Below are positions 1 through 10,351 of a DNA stretch of 64,000 nt, piece by piece. The translations under genes and the position numbers were made by a program. Under the pieces are notes generated by a model. It was not told the origin of the DNA. It saw only the letters and a list, made by a program, of their open reading frames with translations, and ran no database searches. Position 1 is the stretch's first letter, and every line of letters starts with the position of its first letter. Location of the stretch: the NCBI GenBank assembly GCA_018257865.1, contig JAEUBA010000063.1, positions 62,001-126,000 of the forward strand. Reading direction: 5' to 3'. This DNA comes from Stereocaulon alpinum. Its lineage: Eukaryota; Ascomycota; Lecanoromycetes; Lecanorales; Stereocaulaceae.

Positions 1-135
1 TCCCTTGACCGGTTTATCGTACGCCCCTTTAATAGGTGCATAGGGTGTATCTTGTTTAGCCCGCAACAAGTTAATAATATGCCTAACATTAGCACAGCCT
101 GACTGGCTGGCGAGGCGAAGGGGGAAGGACGCGAC
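1..135. repeat. Diverged dispersed repeat, copy A
   Basis: This stretch shares an ordered series of words with 4873-5015: a TTTAATAGGT block, an AGCAC/CAGC-type CAGCCTG block and a GAGG-rich block, in the same order and orientation. The two copies are separated by about 4.9 kb and have diverged by substitutions and small indels. The family is not recognised. The pair fits old mobile-element or duplicated-gene debris in a gene-poor tract. Confidence 0.45.
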
Positions 136-934
136 TGCCGGGTCAAACGTGCTGCTGTATATGTAGAAATGCGTTCCAGCGCGAGCCAAGCCCACTGCGT
201 GCCATTGCGCGAGGCCCTCGTGGTCTTGGCTCGCGCTGTTGAGATTGCTGCACACTAGGGCAGCACTCCAGGTGGTTAGAGCTCGCGCTGCAGGACCTAT
301 CAGACCACAGGCCTCGTAGCTCTCCCGATCCTCCTCCACATCACCTGTTGATTTTAGGTAACTAAACAGAGTCGACATCCAATTAGCCTATAGGACGGAG
401 GGAGGAGAGAGAAGAGAATAGGTTAGGGAAGATCTTGCCTACCTCTGCTTCTGAGCCTTACTCGTGTACGAACCCACCTGCGGCCATTCGAGATAACAAG
501 GCTGGTGTATTCGAAATGGCGATGTAGCTGAGACACTGAGTTCGTGTCGCTCCCACCTTGCTCACTTTTCCTTCACCATGATGGCTTTGAGAGTAGTAAG
601 CACCACTTCCAATTTGTCAAAATTGCTGAGAAAGCGGTGGAGTTGAACGAAGTGCGCCAATGCCGACATCACGGCTTGGTTGATGTGAATGAAAGCGAAC
701 ATGTAACTGAATGGTTCCCACGTCTTCACATCAAGAAGTCGCTGCATATTTCTCGAACTCACCGTGACAGCCATTGTGGATATCTACTTGGTATTTGCTT
801 TTCACTTCATCTCAGGTTAATAAGCAAACGTCTTTCGTATGCCGTAATCGGTTACCGTCTTCCCCTGTACCTGTGATTAGGCTGGTGTATATGAGGCGCA
901 GTGTATAGCTGGAGAGTGTACTCGGTGACATCGT
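136..934. other. Gene-less stretch, no supported feature
   Basis: Only short open frames without recognisable domains are present on either strand. The word AGGCTGGTGTAT occurs near 500 and 880 and again near 48,573, but I cannot tie it to a named element. Confidence 0.5.
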
Positions 935-1500
935 TCAGCTTGACCCTAGGAACACTTTGTCCTGCGTGACTTTATCCTGGTCCGCACTCAACTTGACGAT
1001 GCTTGCTTTGTATTCGGTCTCGTTTGGCTCCCATGCCTGGATAAGTTGCTCTGAAGTTGAAGTTGGACCATACCGCTTCTGGGTCTGAAGTTCCACTTGC
1101 TCCATGATTTTTTTTCCTTTTTCTTGCTTCAGCATTCTCCATGTTCAGCTCAGCAGACCTGAACTTCTTCGAAGCCTCTATTGCATCGACTTGAGCCTTG
1201 TTGCTTACAGCCCGAGCTTCCTCACTTATAGCTTAAGCCTCGTCTTTCTCTTTCGTCAATTCCGCCCTCTCCTTCTCAGCCTCTTCTGTCTCTCTCTTCA
1301 CGTTCTCTCTCTGTTCTACCAGCTCTTTTCTCTGGCGGCCTATCTCCGCCTGCCAGTCTGGCAGCGTCCTACTCTCCTTCTACATCTCTCGTCTCTGCTG
1401 TAGCATCTTCGCCTTCTCGGCGTCCAGCTATCTTCCCTCCGCGCTTACCTACTCTGCCTCTGCGTACTGCCATGATCTTTTCCGCCATCGCTTGACCGTC
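935..1500 (-). pseudogene. Coiled-coil protein relic with glutamine-to-stop damage
   Basis: Reading the minus strand from about 1500 to 1130, one frame gives a strongly charged Glu/Lys/Arg/Gln-rich heptad-like sequence with fragments such as AEIGRQRKELVEQRENVKR, AEKERAELTKEKDEA and SEEARAVSNKAQVDAIEA. It is broken by four in-frame stops: three TAG and one TAA. Each sits where a Gln (CAG or CAA) would suit the coiled coil, which is the damage expected of C-to-T mutation such as RIP. At an eight-A run near 1103-1110 the frame shifts into the open frame at 935-1135, which continues as KIMEQVELQTQKRYGP to a normal stop. The parent family is unknown. That this is a decayed gene is well supported; its function is not. 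Confidence 0.6.
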
Positions 1501-2222
1501 AGTGAGCACCATATCGGACTACTAACCTTGCTGATACCGCGACGAACATCGCAGATTGCGCAATGGTGCTGTACTGGTAGTATTCTGGTGATTCACTGAT
1601 CTGGGTGTTGGCGAAATTGTACTGAGTAGTTCCCAGGTAGTCCATGTTAAGTAGTCACTACATACTTAGGTTCCCCGTCGTCATCGTGACCGGTTTAGAC
1701 GGTAATGCCATATCTTTCGTCATCAGGGCTGTTTTCGCGTGTTTTACGCTTTTCTTTTTTCTTTAGTGTTATAACTGCACTGATTTTCAATTTACCCCAA
1801 GCTGTTGAGCAATGATCTTCGCATGCTTTCATCATCTGACGTCTTCCTCCTTTGGTCATGCCGGTGTATGAAAGGCGCTGTGTGAACGCCACCACAATAG
1901 CAACTGACTAGCTACGTAGGGTTCGTATATTTGCAATGCACTCTGCAATTGAAACATTGACTTCCCGATGCTATAATGCTTTGTGTTACTATTGCGGACG
2001 AGTCTCTACCTTGGTCACTTGAGTTCAGCAGCGAGCAAACAGTAGAGTGGCTATGAACGTGGTTATTTTTCTGTCGCGATGCTCTTGTTCTGATGATTTT
2101 GGATGAGTTGCAGCTACAGGACTGCTTTTACCGGCGGCCTTATAGACTTACGTGGCGTGGCGACATGTATGTCTGGGCCTCAACTCCCGTTTGAGGGAGC
2201 TGATGATGACATAGGTTGGTCA
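1501..2222. other. Gene-less stretch, no supported feature
   Basis: No continuous coding frame, tandem repeat or structured RNA signal is visible here. The short open frame on the minus strand at 1695-1895 is Lys/Arg-rich but has no recognisable domain. Confidence 0.5.
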
Positions 2223-2492
2223 TCAGGTTTCTGACACTGACGGTGAAGACTTGCGTTCATTCGCCAGTCGTTCTGGTTTTACCTTCAGCCTGTCATCTCT
2301 TGGAAGCTGGGTCACTGACTCTCGAAGCATGTTCTTGAGTGGCCATGGTTTTGGTGGGAGCTTCTCGACTCGGATTATTAGGTAAGGTGGGAATACTTCA
2401 GCACCAATATCTCTTGGAAAAAGCCTCAAGAGATCTGAAACAACTCGTAATCGGGATCTCTGATCGTGTCTCAAACGAAATTGGCGGTACAC
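2223..2492 (-). pseudogene. Fragment of an unnamed fungal protein family
   Basis: An 89-codon minus-strand frame reads coherently through the first two thirds, with segments such as FRLRHDQRSRLRVVSDLL and VFPPYLIIRVEKLPPKPWPL. It then loses protein character. The alternation of basic, hydrophobic and Pro-rich blocks looks like a real globular fragment. No start with upstream support and no continuation are found, so it is most likely a remnant. I recall similar FPPYLI..V..LPPKPWP strings in hypothetical proteins of other filamentous fungi, but that is memory, not a search. Confidence 0.35.
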
Positions 2493-4872
2493 TGTAGGCT
2501 ATACGCTTTGGCCTCTCCGCTTACGGGTCGGCATTGATCTTTGTTGCTGTTGTCGCAGACACATCGTGGTCGATGCGCTAGTCGAGGTTGAAGAGACCAA
2601 GATAATGATTGGCCAGCATAATTGATACACCGATGTTCTCGGTCAGCGGCGGTACCTATGGGATGTCATTGTTGCGTTTGATGCTCTCCAATCTGGGCTC
2701 GATCGCATTGCATTGTTCCATTTTGCTTGAGTGATGAGCATGGAAAACACAACGGACGTGCGAAGGACGATTGGCTGTCCAGAAGCTGGATGGAAAGCTC
2801 GTTTTCACCGTCAACATCCATCCTGATTGATCAAGTCGTTGACTTCGATCAGCATTACCATCCAGACACGTTCCGCCTAATTCTCCAGAAGTCTCTTGCA
2901 AAATCGAAGATGCACAATCTCAATCATACAATTCTCATGTTCGTTCAAAATATGTGCTTCTGATGCTCTTCGATCTCTTTCATGTCCAATCAATTAAGAG
3001 TGTTAGAGGATTATCAAGACTGCTAACGTGAGTGTAGAGCTGAGCTGCGTACTGTATCTCCTAATTCCTCGATCCAAGCAGATGTCCCACATTATCTGAC
3101 ATTGAATTTATTTGGTGAGACGTGGGCCAGCAAGTTAGATGTGGAATGTGCAACTAGAGTAAAGCTCGCTTCTCTCACAGCGTCTTCGTCTTCTCTAGCG
3201 GCACATTTGGCTTCTCCTATCATCCGACTGGCCCCTTCTTTTCGCTGGCGAAGGCAGTGGTGTTCTTTCACGTATCCATCCTCGAGCCTTTCTGTCAACT
3301 TTTGGACGCGCGAGTTTAAGAGATGATCGTCCAGGTGCATCGGAGAGATCCCCACGTGCAAGGAATTGAGCTGCTTCTCGGGTGTAGTGAAATCCGAGTA
3401 GGACACCATGACTGTTGATGAGGAGTGTGTAGGGTTAGCGAAGATTGTAGCTTGGAGAATGAAGTGTATGAGATATGATATCGTAGTACTGGACCATCAC
3501 TTGAGTGTAGTGATTGTCGAGGTCCTTGGATTGCACGTGTCATCTCTGCTTCTTGAGAATGACTAGATACTTGATCCGTTATTGCATGGACAAGCTTTCT
3601 GTTACCCGAATCGACGCCATGATTTCTCACTAAGGGTCACTTTGAGAGCTTCGATAGCCAGCTCAGAGAAGCATGTGGTTCGGTCTGATGAGCTACAGAT
3701 GAGTGTTCGCGAAAGCCTTGCTCAATTGTTCGTGATTCATAGAGTTCTTTCCGTTAGCTTCCAATCTATCCAGTTGTCGAAGCACTGGCGTGTTTTCCGG
3801 CTTTAAGATACTCTGCAGTGTAGCTCCCAAACTTCCTTTCCACGTCTGAGCTCGCATTTCCATGCCAAGGACGAAGTACTGCCGAGTTGAGTTTGCTCCT
3901 ACGATGTGTCTCCATGCTCAATCATCATCTCTCCAGTTCTCGCATCGATACTGTTCATAAACCCGACTATAGCAGCGTCTTGTTTCTAGTACAACCCTTC
4001 CATTTTTGTCTCTTATTGATACTTGCTCTCGTCCCAAACCTCATGAATTTGCGGCCGTACGCCCTGATCAATTCCCGAATTGCTCTCTACTACCACTACG
4101 GACCCAGCTTCGTGCGATGCTAGTCTCGTCGCTCTTTCTAGTCGAGCAGTGAAAGTCCGGCTGACGAGAGACAAGAATGTTGGACTTACTCAATCTCTGG
4201 GCAGCTAGTTGCTTCCTCACAGATCCCATTATCGGCGCGATAAAGATTGACAGAATACTCCTCCTTGCTAGCATCACAGCGTCAAGGTTAATGTCCGCCA
4301 TAGGTTGATGTATGGCATTTTCTTGGCGATATTGAGGTGTTTAGAAGTATCTGAGCATGTTAACACGGGTAAAATTTGCAGACTGGGCGAGCTCTCTTTA
4401 TTTTTTGTCTTTGGCGCCGAGTTCGAATTTGACGTAGTCTCAGGGGTCGATCATGGTTTTAAAGGAGAGATTGGACATGGCTGATTGCTTGGTTGCATGT
4501 AGTATGAGCAGGGATCTCACGAGTCAAGTCGTTCACACGTCCATTCAAGGCGTGAACAACGTTGATTAAGATCTCGTTAGCCGGCAATGATATCTGCAAT
4601 GCTCTGTTGTGCGGTGCATCTTCTGCCATCTTGTGTGGGTTTCCAATGAGATGTGGGACCAAGAATGTGTAAGTGTTTGGTTAGGTAGTCAAAATCTAGG
4701 GTCAAAATCCGACTTCATCTAGGCCATGGGCCGTCCAGCAGCTCTCGTGGACCTTTCCGGTTAATCTGTCACCAATGTCGAGAGCCGAGTCCGTCTTAAT
4801 TTCGGGCTCTTGTTTCTCCGTAAAGCTTTTCAAAGTTCTCCACATCAGCCATGGGTTCGCCACAGTTAGTCC
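2493..4872. other. Gene-less accessory tract
   Basis: About 2.4 kb with only short, mutually overlapping frames on both strands and no recognisable domain, splice-linked exon set or tandem repeat. It probably consists of decayed sequence like its neighbours. Confidence 0.45.
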
Positions 4873-5015
4873 ACGTCCTTTTACGCGTGGTCTTGCGCCT
4901 CTTTAATAGGTACACAGGTCATCATTTGAGCAGTCCGCATCAACTTGGGTATATGCTCAGCATTGATACAGCCTGGCTTACTTGAGAGCTGCGGGTTGAG
5001 GGGACAAGGTTGCAG
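4873..5015. repeat. Diverged dispersed repeat, copy B
   Basis: This is the partner of the repeat at 1-135, in the same orientation. It shares the CTTTAATAGGT block, a YCAGCATTGATACAGCCTGG-like block and a GGGTTGAGGGGACAAGG-like block. Conservation fades downstream of about 5015. Divergence is high, so only order and spacing of words support the relationship. Confidence 0.45.
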
Positions 5016-5910
5016 GATCATCAAACACGACTTCGACTTCCTTCAGTATGGTATCTCGAGACATGATGAAGACAAGTATGAATTCAGTATGCATGACACA
5101 GTGTTGCGTGGCTCCGTGAGCACGAACATTGAGAATATATTGGCTTCGTTCTCATCACGAGCCAATACCATCAGAGATGATCACAATCTTTCCAGTAGTC
5201 CGGTAACGGATTTCGAACTTGTGATCTAATAGTATCCTCATCATCCGGGCTCGGGAGCCACTGCCCGCCAGGCTGTAGAAGCTATTGTCACGCTCGGTAT
5301 ATACTCTTCGATCACTCCCTCCTTCTAGTGTCGCCCCTGAGGCTTTGATTACTTCACGTATCACCATCTTGATTTCTTCGTTCACTATGAAATATTGAAT
5401 GAGGAGTCAAAGTCTTGAATAGCTCTATTTGAGCGAACAGCGGAGCCAAAAGAAAGCTGCAATTTATCTTTAGATTTATTTTGTAAAACAATGGCGTAGT
5501 ACCAGCTGTTCCATTCATGGTGATGTCTTCATCCCACTTTTGAAGTGAGATTTGTGAGTTTTTGTATGGGTTTTCCATCCGCAACCTCCTCCTTCGTTGC
5601 CAGCATTATGCGTTGACGTTCGTATTATGTGACGTACGATGCGTGACTCGAGTCCAGCTGACTCAACTTTTTTTCCTGCAGTCAACGCCAAACGACGCCT
5701 ATACATGTACCGGACTTTACAGATCGTTGGTTGTCCTTTGCACAGCGTTATTTTGCGCGTCCGTACTCCTCTTCACATCCTTGACATCAAAAAACTTCAC
5801 CCAAGTCGCTGCTCGAACACACAGAGCAGCCGTGACTGTGATATTTCAAAGCGATGTGAGTCCGGCGGGATGATGTACATGCCATCCCCAAAGACTTTTA
5901 AGAGGAGTAA
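5016..5910. other. Gene-less stretch with a possible coding scrap
   Basis: The minus-strand frame 5155-5385 contains a coherent segment ending RMMRILLDHKFEIRYRT, which resembles a protein fragment. It lacks supporting flanks and I cannot assign a family. The rest is overlapping short frames. Confidence 0.35.
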
Positions 5911-6802
5911 TTACAAACGCATGACGAAGAATCCCAAAACTGTCCAGGTACAGGCTGCTACTATCTCTGTTAACTTCAACCTATGACACTCAAAGGCCCA
6001 CTTCTCGCAGCTTCTGCAAGACACGAACAACGTGTACGAAGCCACCTGCGGCCAGATCGCTGGCGGTTCCGCTAGGCTGGGAGTCGGGCTATACTGATAG
6101 GCGCCGGTTGATTCTTGGTCAATCAACCAGGTGCCGATAAGAAGGGCGCCGGTTGTAGCGGCGAACATCGAGAAAGTCGTGGCTTTAGCCTTCCCAGCCA
6201 CGAACAAGAACATGACGGGACCTGTACCTGTGGTAGGTACTGTCCTCTTTAAACCAGGAATCTTGCTCAACAGTATCTAATGCTGCGGTAGGATCATCAG
6301 GCGAGCGCTCCTATGACGTCCCTGTTATGAATCACTTCACCGGAAAATATATTTCGTGAACAGGTGGGGCGGAGTTGGGGCTATACCCTTTGTATAGGGA
6401 CTGATGGAACCAGCGATTAACGAGACTAGTAGAAAACCGCGGACTGGTAGGCATCTGGAACGGTGGTTGAATGGTCACTGCTTGCAGGTCAGTATAAACA
6501 ACCAAAGGCCTGCGACTTCGCTGACCCCAATCGTCCTGTGTCATTATGTTAATCTCCATCCAATCCTTTCCATGCCGACAATGCCAACCTACAGCAAGTT
6601 GCAGGTCGTCATCATTCTTGATTCCCATTGTATGATCATTCTCTGCCTGATATGTGAGATCGGCTTGTGACGCGTCGTTGATTAACCCAGCGTTCTCTAA
6701 TATCTTTTGGAGCTTGCTGAGGCGGATGTCTTTAACTACGATAGGCTTGATACTGTTCGTCCCTGACATTAAGCGAGCCTTTGGTTCTCGAGAATCCATC
6801 AT
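5911..6802 (-). CDS. Hypothetical protein, PB1-like start and hydrophobic end (two pieces, possibly degenerate)
   Basis: Two minus-strand frames, 6332-6802 (156 codons) and 5911-6270, are likely parts of one gene. The first begins MMDSREPKARLMSG and contains a PB1/ubiquitin-like pattern: a helix-like LSKLQKILENAGL, then TYQAENDHTMGIKNDDDL, followed by a WMEINI strand. The IKNDDDL segment resembles the acidic loop of PB1 domains. The second frame has a hydrophobic stretch (FSMFAATTGALLIGTWLI) and a terminal hydrophobic segment ending FFVMRL. No strong donor-acceptor pair joins them; a weak GTGAAG donor near 6346 is possible. It may be a lineage-specific gene or a remnant, and its function is unknown. 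Confidence 0.35.
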
Positions 6803-9136
6803 ATCAGTCCATGTCCCAATCCTCGACGGACAAGCTGCTTTCGAGGTCGAAAGACTCTAGGAGGTGGAGGATGCCGCTAAATCCGGTTTGAAGGTAGCTC
6901 CAGGGTTATTTGCTCATCAACTTTGAGTAGAACGCATGATCATCCAAGATAAAAGCGCGACACTAGGTGATTGAGTCCTGGGATAAAGAACGAAACGTGA
7001 GGATAAGAGTCTCACTAATTTATGTGATTGAATATCTCGATATATAAGTATCTGAAGCGCAGGTGCAAAGTTCGTAGACTTTTCAAGGTCTTCTGATATT
7101 ATGTGTGTGGGTGGTCACTTTTGTGGTTGTTGTGGTCGTTGTCTTCGGTGTGACCGAAATAAAAGTCATGATCAAGAACTTGCAACCGCTCGATAGGTAG
7201 CCTCAGATCTTTCATGTCCAAACACCTTCAAGACTCCCCGTTGGATGTGTCCTAAGGTAGTGATTTGCACGCGAGGATTTTCAATCGTACCTCTATACCT
7301 GGCATTGACTGCCGAAGCTGCAACTAGTGCGGCTGATTCCCATGTTTTTGCAATGATTATATCTCTCGAGCGATGTGATTTGCAAAGAAGTGTGCCTTGA
7401 GAGTGACGGTTCATACGACGTTGATCTAATGCCCTTGATTACTGGAACATCTCGCCTTTGAACCGGACTTTACCAATCAGGAGGGCACGAAATATTTCTG
7501 AAGAATCAACTGGCCTCAAACCCCAAATCTTCTCTTACCACCGAATCAATCGCGAACGGGCATTTGCCAAAGGTCATCAAAGGTGGTTCAATCGCCTAGA
7601 TTGTCTCCGTACCGGCCTCTCTTCAGAGTTGATGGCCTGTTCGATCGCAAGCATCTAGGAGCTGTTCAGCACGCTCCACTTGCTCGATCCTCTCTGTATT
7701 TCCCCTATGCTCATGCAGCCCTCATTTAGGTCTGAAAATTCTGGTAGACGGCTCAGAGCGCACGGACTCGGCAGGTGAATAGTAACTCTTCGAATGCAGC
7801 GGATAAAGGACCCGGGGCTAGTGATAGATAACCGCAGTTAACGCCCTAAAACTGTGTGGCTAAGCAAGCACGCTCACGAGAAATGCGTCTTTCGATTGTG
7901 TCGAGACCAGCAAGACGCGTGTTCTCTGATCCCCCTAAATTGTATGCTTGTAGCCGAGCAGTTAGTTAGGTCGCGTATCTAAGGTATAGCGGAGAAACCC
8001 TATACCTAGGGTAAAGATATCCGGTATAGACTTATACGCTGATGCCCAGAGACCTAGGTATTGTTATTTAGGGACCCTGCCATGATAATATATCGAAGAC
8101 ATACTCATTAGATTTGTAGAGTACCCTTATCAATATGTTCAATATGAAGTCCTCCCATTCATCCCGCTTTTGAGAGGTGCAGAGACTGTTCTTTTCTGCC
8201 ACATGCCACGCAATCTTGACCGTCATGTTGCCTCCATTTGGGTTCCTGGGCGACTCTCGGATGGTCCGATCCGGAGATCGACTCTTGAGATGTGTTATGG
8301 ATTTATGAGAGCTACCAGAAGCCCCATCAGGAGGCCCGCCAGAAGGTTCAAAGTCATCAAGTACGTTTGAATTGATCTTATTATTGATTCATGTTAGTGC
8401 TTGCTCTCGTGAAGATGCTCAGATGAATAGTTGCTTTTGCTTCCGTAACAACTCGCAACGTCATGGTGTTGCAGCAATAGTCCTATGCAGAGTCACCACC
8501 GTCTTGTCAGAAACAGCCTTGTACCATCAGGCAAGATCGAAGATAATTCTATAACAGAATTCTTGAAAGTCGCGTATGTTGCTCTGTTACTGGCTGTAGT
8601 GATTGTAGTCAACTTTTCCTTAGGCAATCAATCCTATGTGCTAGTGTTATCATTGAGATTAGCTGGTAAGCCGAATCCGAGAGTCTTATTCTTAGCCCAA
8701 GCATCCACACACAGATGTTACAAAACACTTATCACATCGCTCATGTCGGAGGCTGATGTATTTCACGGCGTCCTGAGATCGCTAGGAACGTGGATCGAAA
8801 TCTGTTGGACTCCTCTTTGATGCCACGCAGCAGACTCATTGTCCCACTGCCCTGGGCTGTGGCAGTTCGCATGCAAAGATTTGGTCAGATCAAAGTCTTC
8901 TGTGATTAAGGTGTGACAAGTCAGGAAACCTTTTCAAGATCTAAGGACAGCACCATAGAATCTCATTCCGCGCGTTGTAGGGCTGGACTATGCCGTCCTT
9001 CGTAGCTCGTTGAGTTGACGAACGAAGGGGACTTCTCGTCTTTCTTCATTTGCCTCAGCTTCTTGATTCATGGTCTCAATACGGGTGTTCAGCTCGACTC
9101 CAAAAGCGTTAGTATGTTGTCATGGTTTCATATAAG
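6803..9136. other. Gene-less accessory tract
   Basis: About 2.3 kb without a supportable gene. A minus-strand frame at 7172-7414 reads moderately like protein but has no recognisable domain. A patch near 7980-8070 is rich in TATACC/CCTAGG words reminiscent of a small decayed transposable element, but no terminal repeats could be found. Confidence 0.4.
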
Positions 9137-10351
9137 CTAGCCAAGAAAAAGTACTTTGCAAGATGGTAGTGGAATTTCGCCGGTGTATATACCCCCCATT
9201 GCACAAAAAGGGTTCGTAGGGAGCCAATTTCCGTTCTTATCTAGGTGTTCCTGGGGATAGCTCGCGGCCAACAAACGCTCCTCCCGATTTGCGCGAATTC
9301 CGTTCCAGAAGTTGACGAGCCATTGTATAGTAGAGGCGAGTAAATGCTGTCGGGTTATTGTCTTGTAGAAGGTATTCATATTCGTCTTGAGTGAACCTTG
9401 GTTAACACCGTGGTCGACTTCGTCTGCTATTTTACGAGTCATATCATTCAACGCGTTGCGATGTTGGGTCGGAAATGCGACATCTATATCTCTCTGATGG
9501 ACGGCAGGCAGGCTTAGAATCTTGTCCCCGAACCAGAAGCTATCCTCCGTCCTCCCTAGGGTGAGTGGGCGGTACAGCGCGCCGAAGTTCGAGATAAGTA
9601 TCGTCATGTCTGTGCTCGTAGGATCCATTTCTAGCAGTTCGTTGAATTGTTTGTCCATGCTGTCGAGGTCATCAATGACATCGCTATGTTGCTCTGGCCT
9701 TCAACTCGGTCACTCGTCAGACACATTAGCGGCCCCTTGGTATCTGCCAGCCCAACTGACACAGGTGTTCCACTCATTGCCATGACAGAGGGGACTTCCC
9801 GAGTCCATTTCCGCATGTCCATGATATACTCCCAAGTATTCAACTGCTTCGCCTCTATAATCTTTGGTGCGTTTTCCTTCCTCATATTCTCTTCGGTGTC
9901 ATGGTAAACCGAATGACCATTGCCTTTGTTTTAGCTTGCTCGGTTTCCCAGGATGTGAGTGAAGCCATCCGATAAAATAATGCAGAAATTGTCCGCTCAA
10001 AGCTGATACAAGAGGCGGTGTTGCACACTGTAAGATATGTATATTGTCCACAAGTAAAGCTGTAGCGGGTTGTGCTGTCAGTGTGTGTTGAGATTTCAAC
10101 GAGGGTGGAACTCCTAACAGTGCCTTGACGTTTAGATCATGAAGAGCAGTCCACAAGCAAATGAGAATGGCTAGTTGATTAGTGAATGGAATGTTGACAA
10201 GTTGTAAATGAAGGCTTCTCCAAAGGGCAGTGAAGCCCCGAGATGTTAGCAATGTGCCGATGCGAGAGTCCTCGTCTTTGCCATGTATTAGAGTTCGGAA
10301 CAACAAGTTGGAGGGCAGCTTCTCCAACTCATCGACGTGAGTCTCGCTCAC
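9137..10351 (-). pseudogene. Possible SNF2-family helicase relic
   Basis: Three consecutive minus-strand frames, 9899-10351, 9631-9885 and 9137-9658, read like one broken protein. The middle piece has VPSVMAMSGTPVSVGL, matching the SNF2 motif III form (L/M-S/T-GTP-x-S/N). The last piece has FGALYRPLTLGRTEDSFWFG followed by LPAVHQRDIDVAFP, resembling the segment between helicase lobes where an Arg-rich turn precedes LPP and a V-x-V-x-F/L strand. The frames abut with small overlaps and no clear intron signals, which suggests frameshifts. The Walker A and C-terminal helicase motifs are not visible. The family call is tentative; decay is more certain. Confidence 0.4.

Noticed and set aside
5562..5986. 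Two overlapping plus-strand frames of over 100 codons
   Set aside because: They overlap each other in different frames, show no domain, and are adjacent to decayed sequence.
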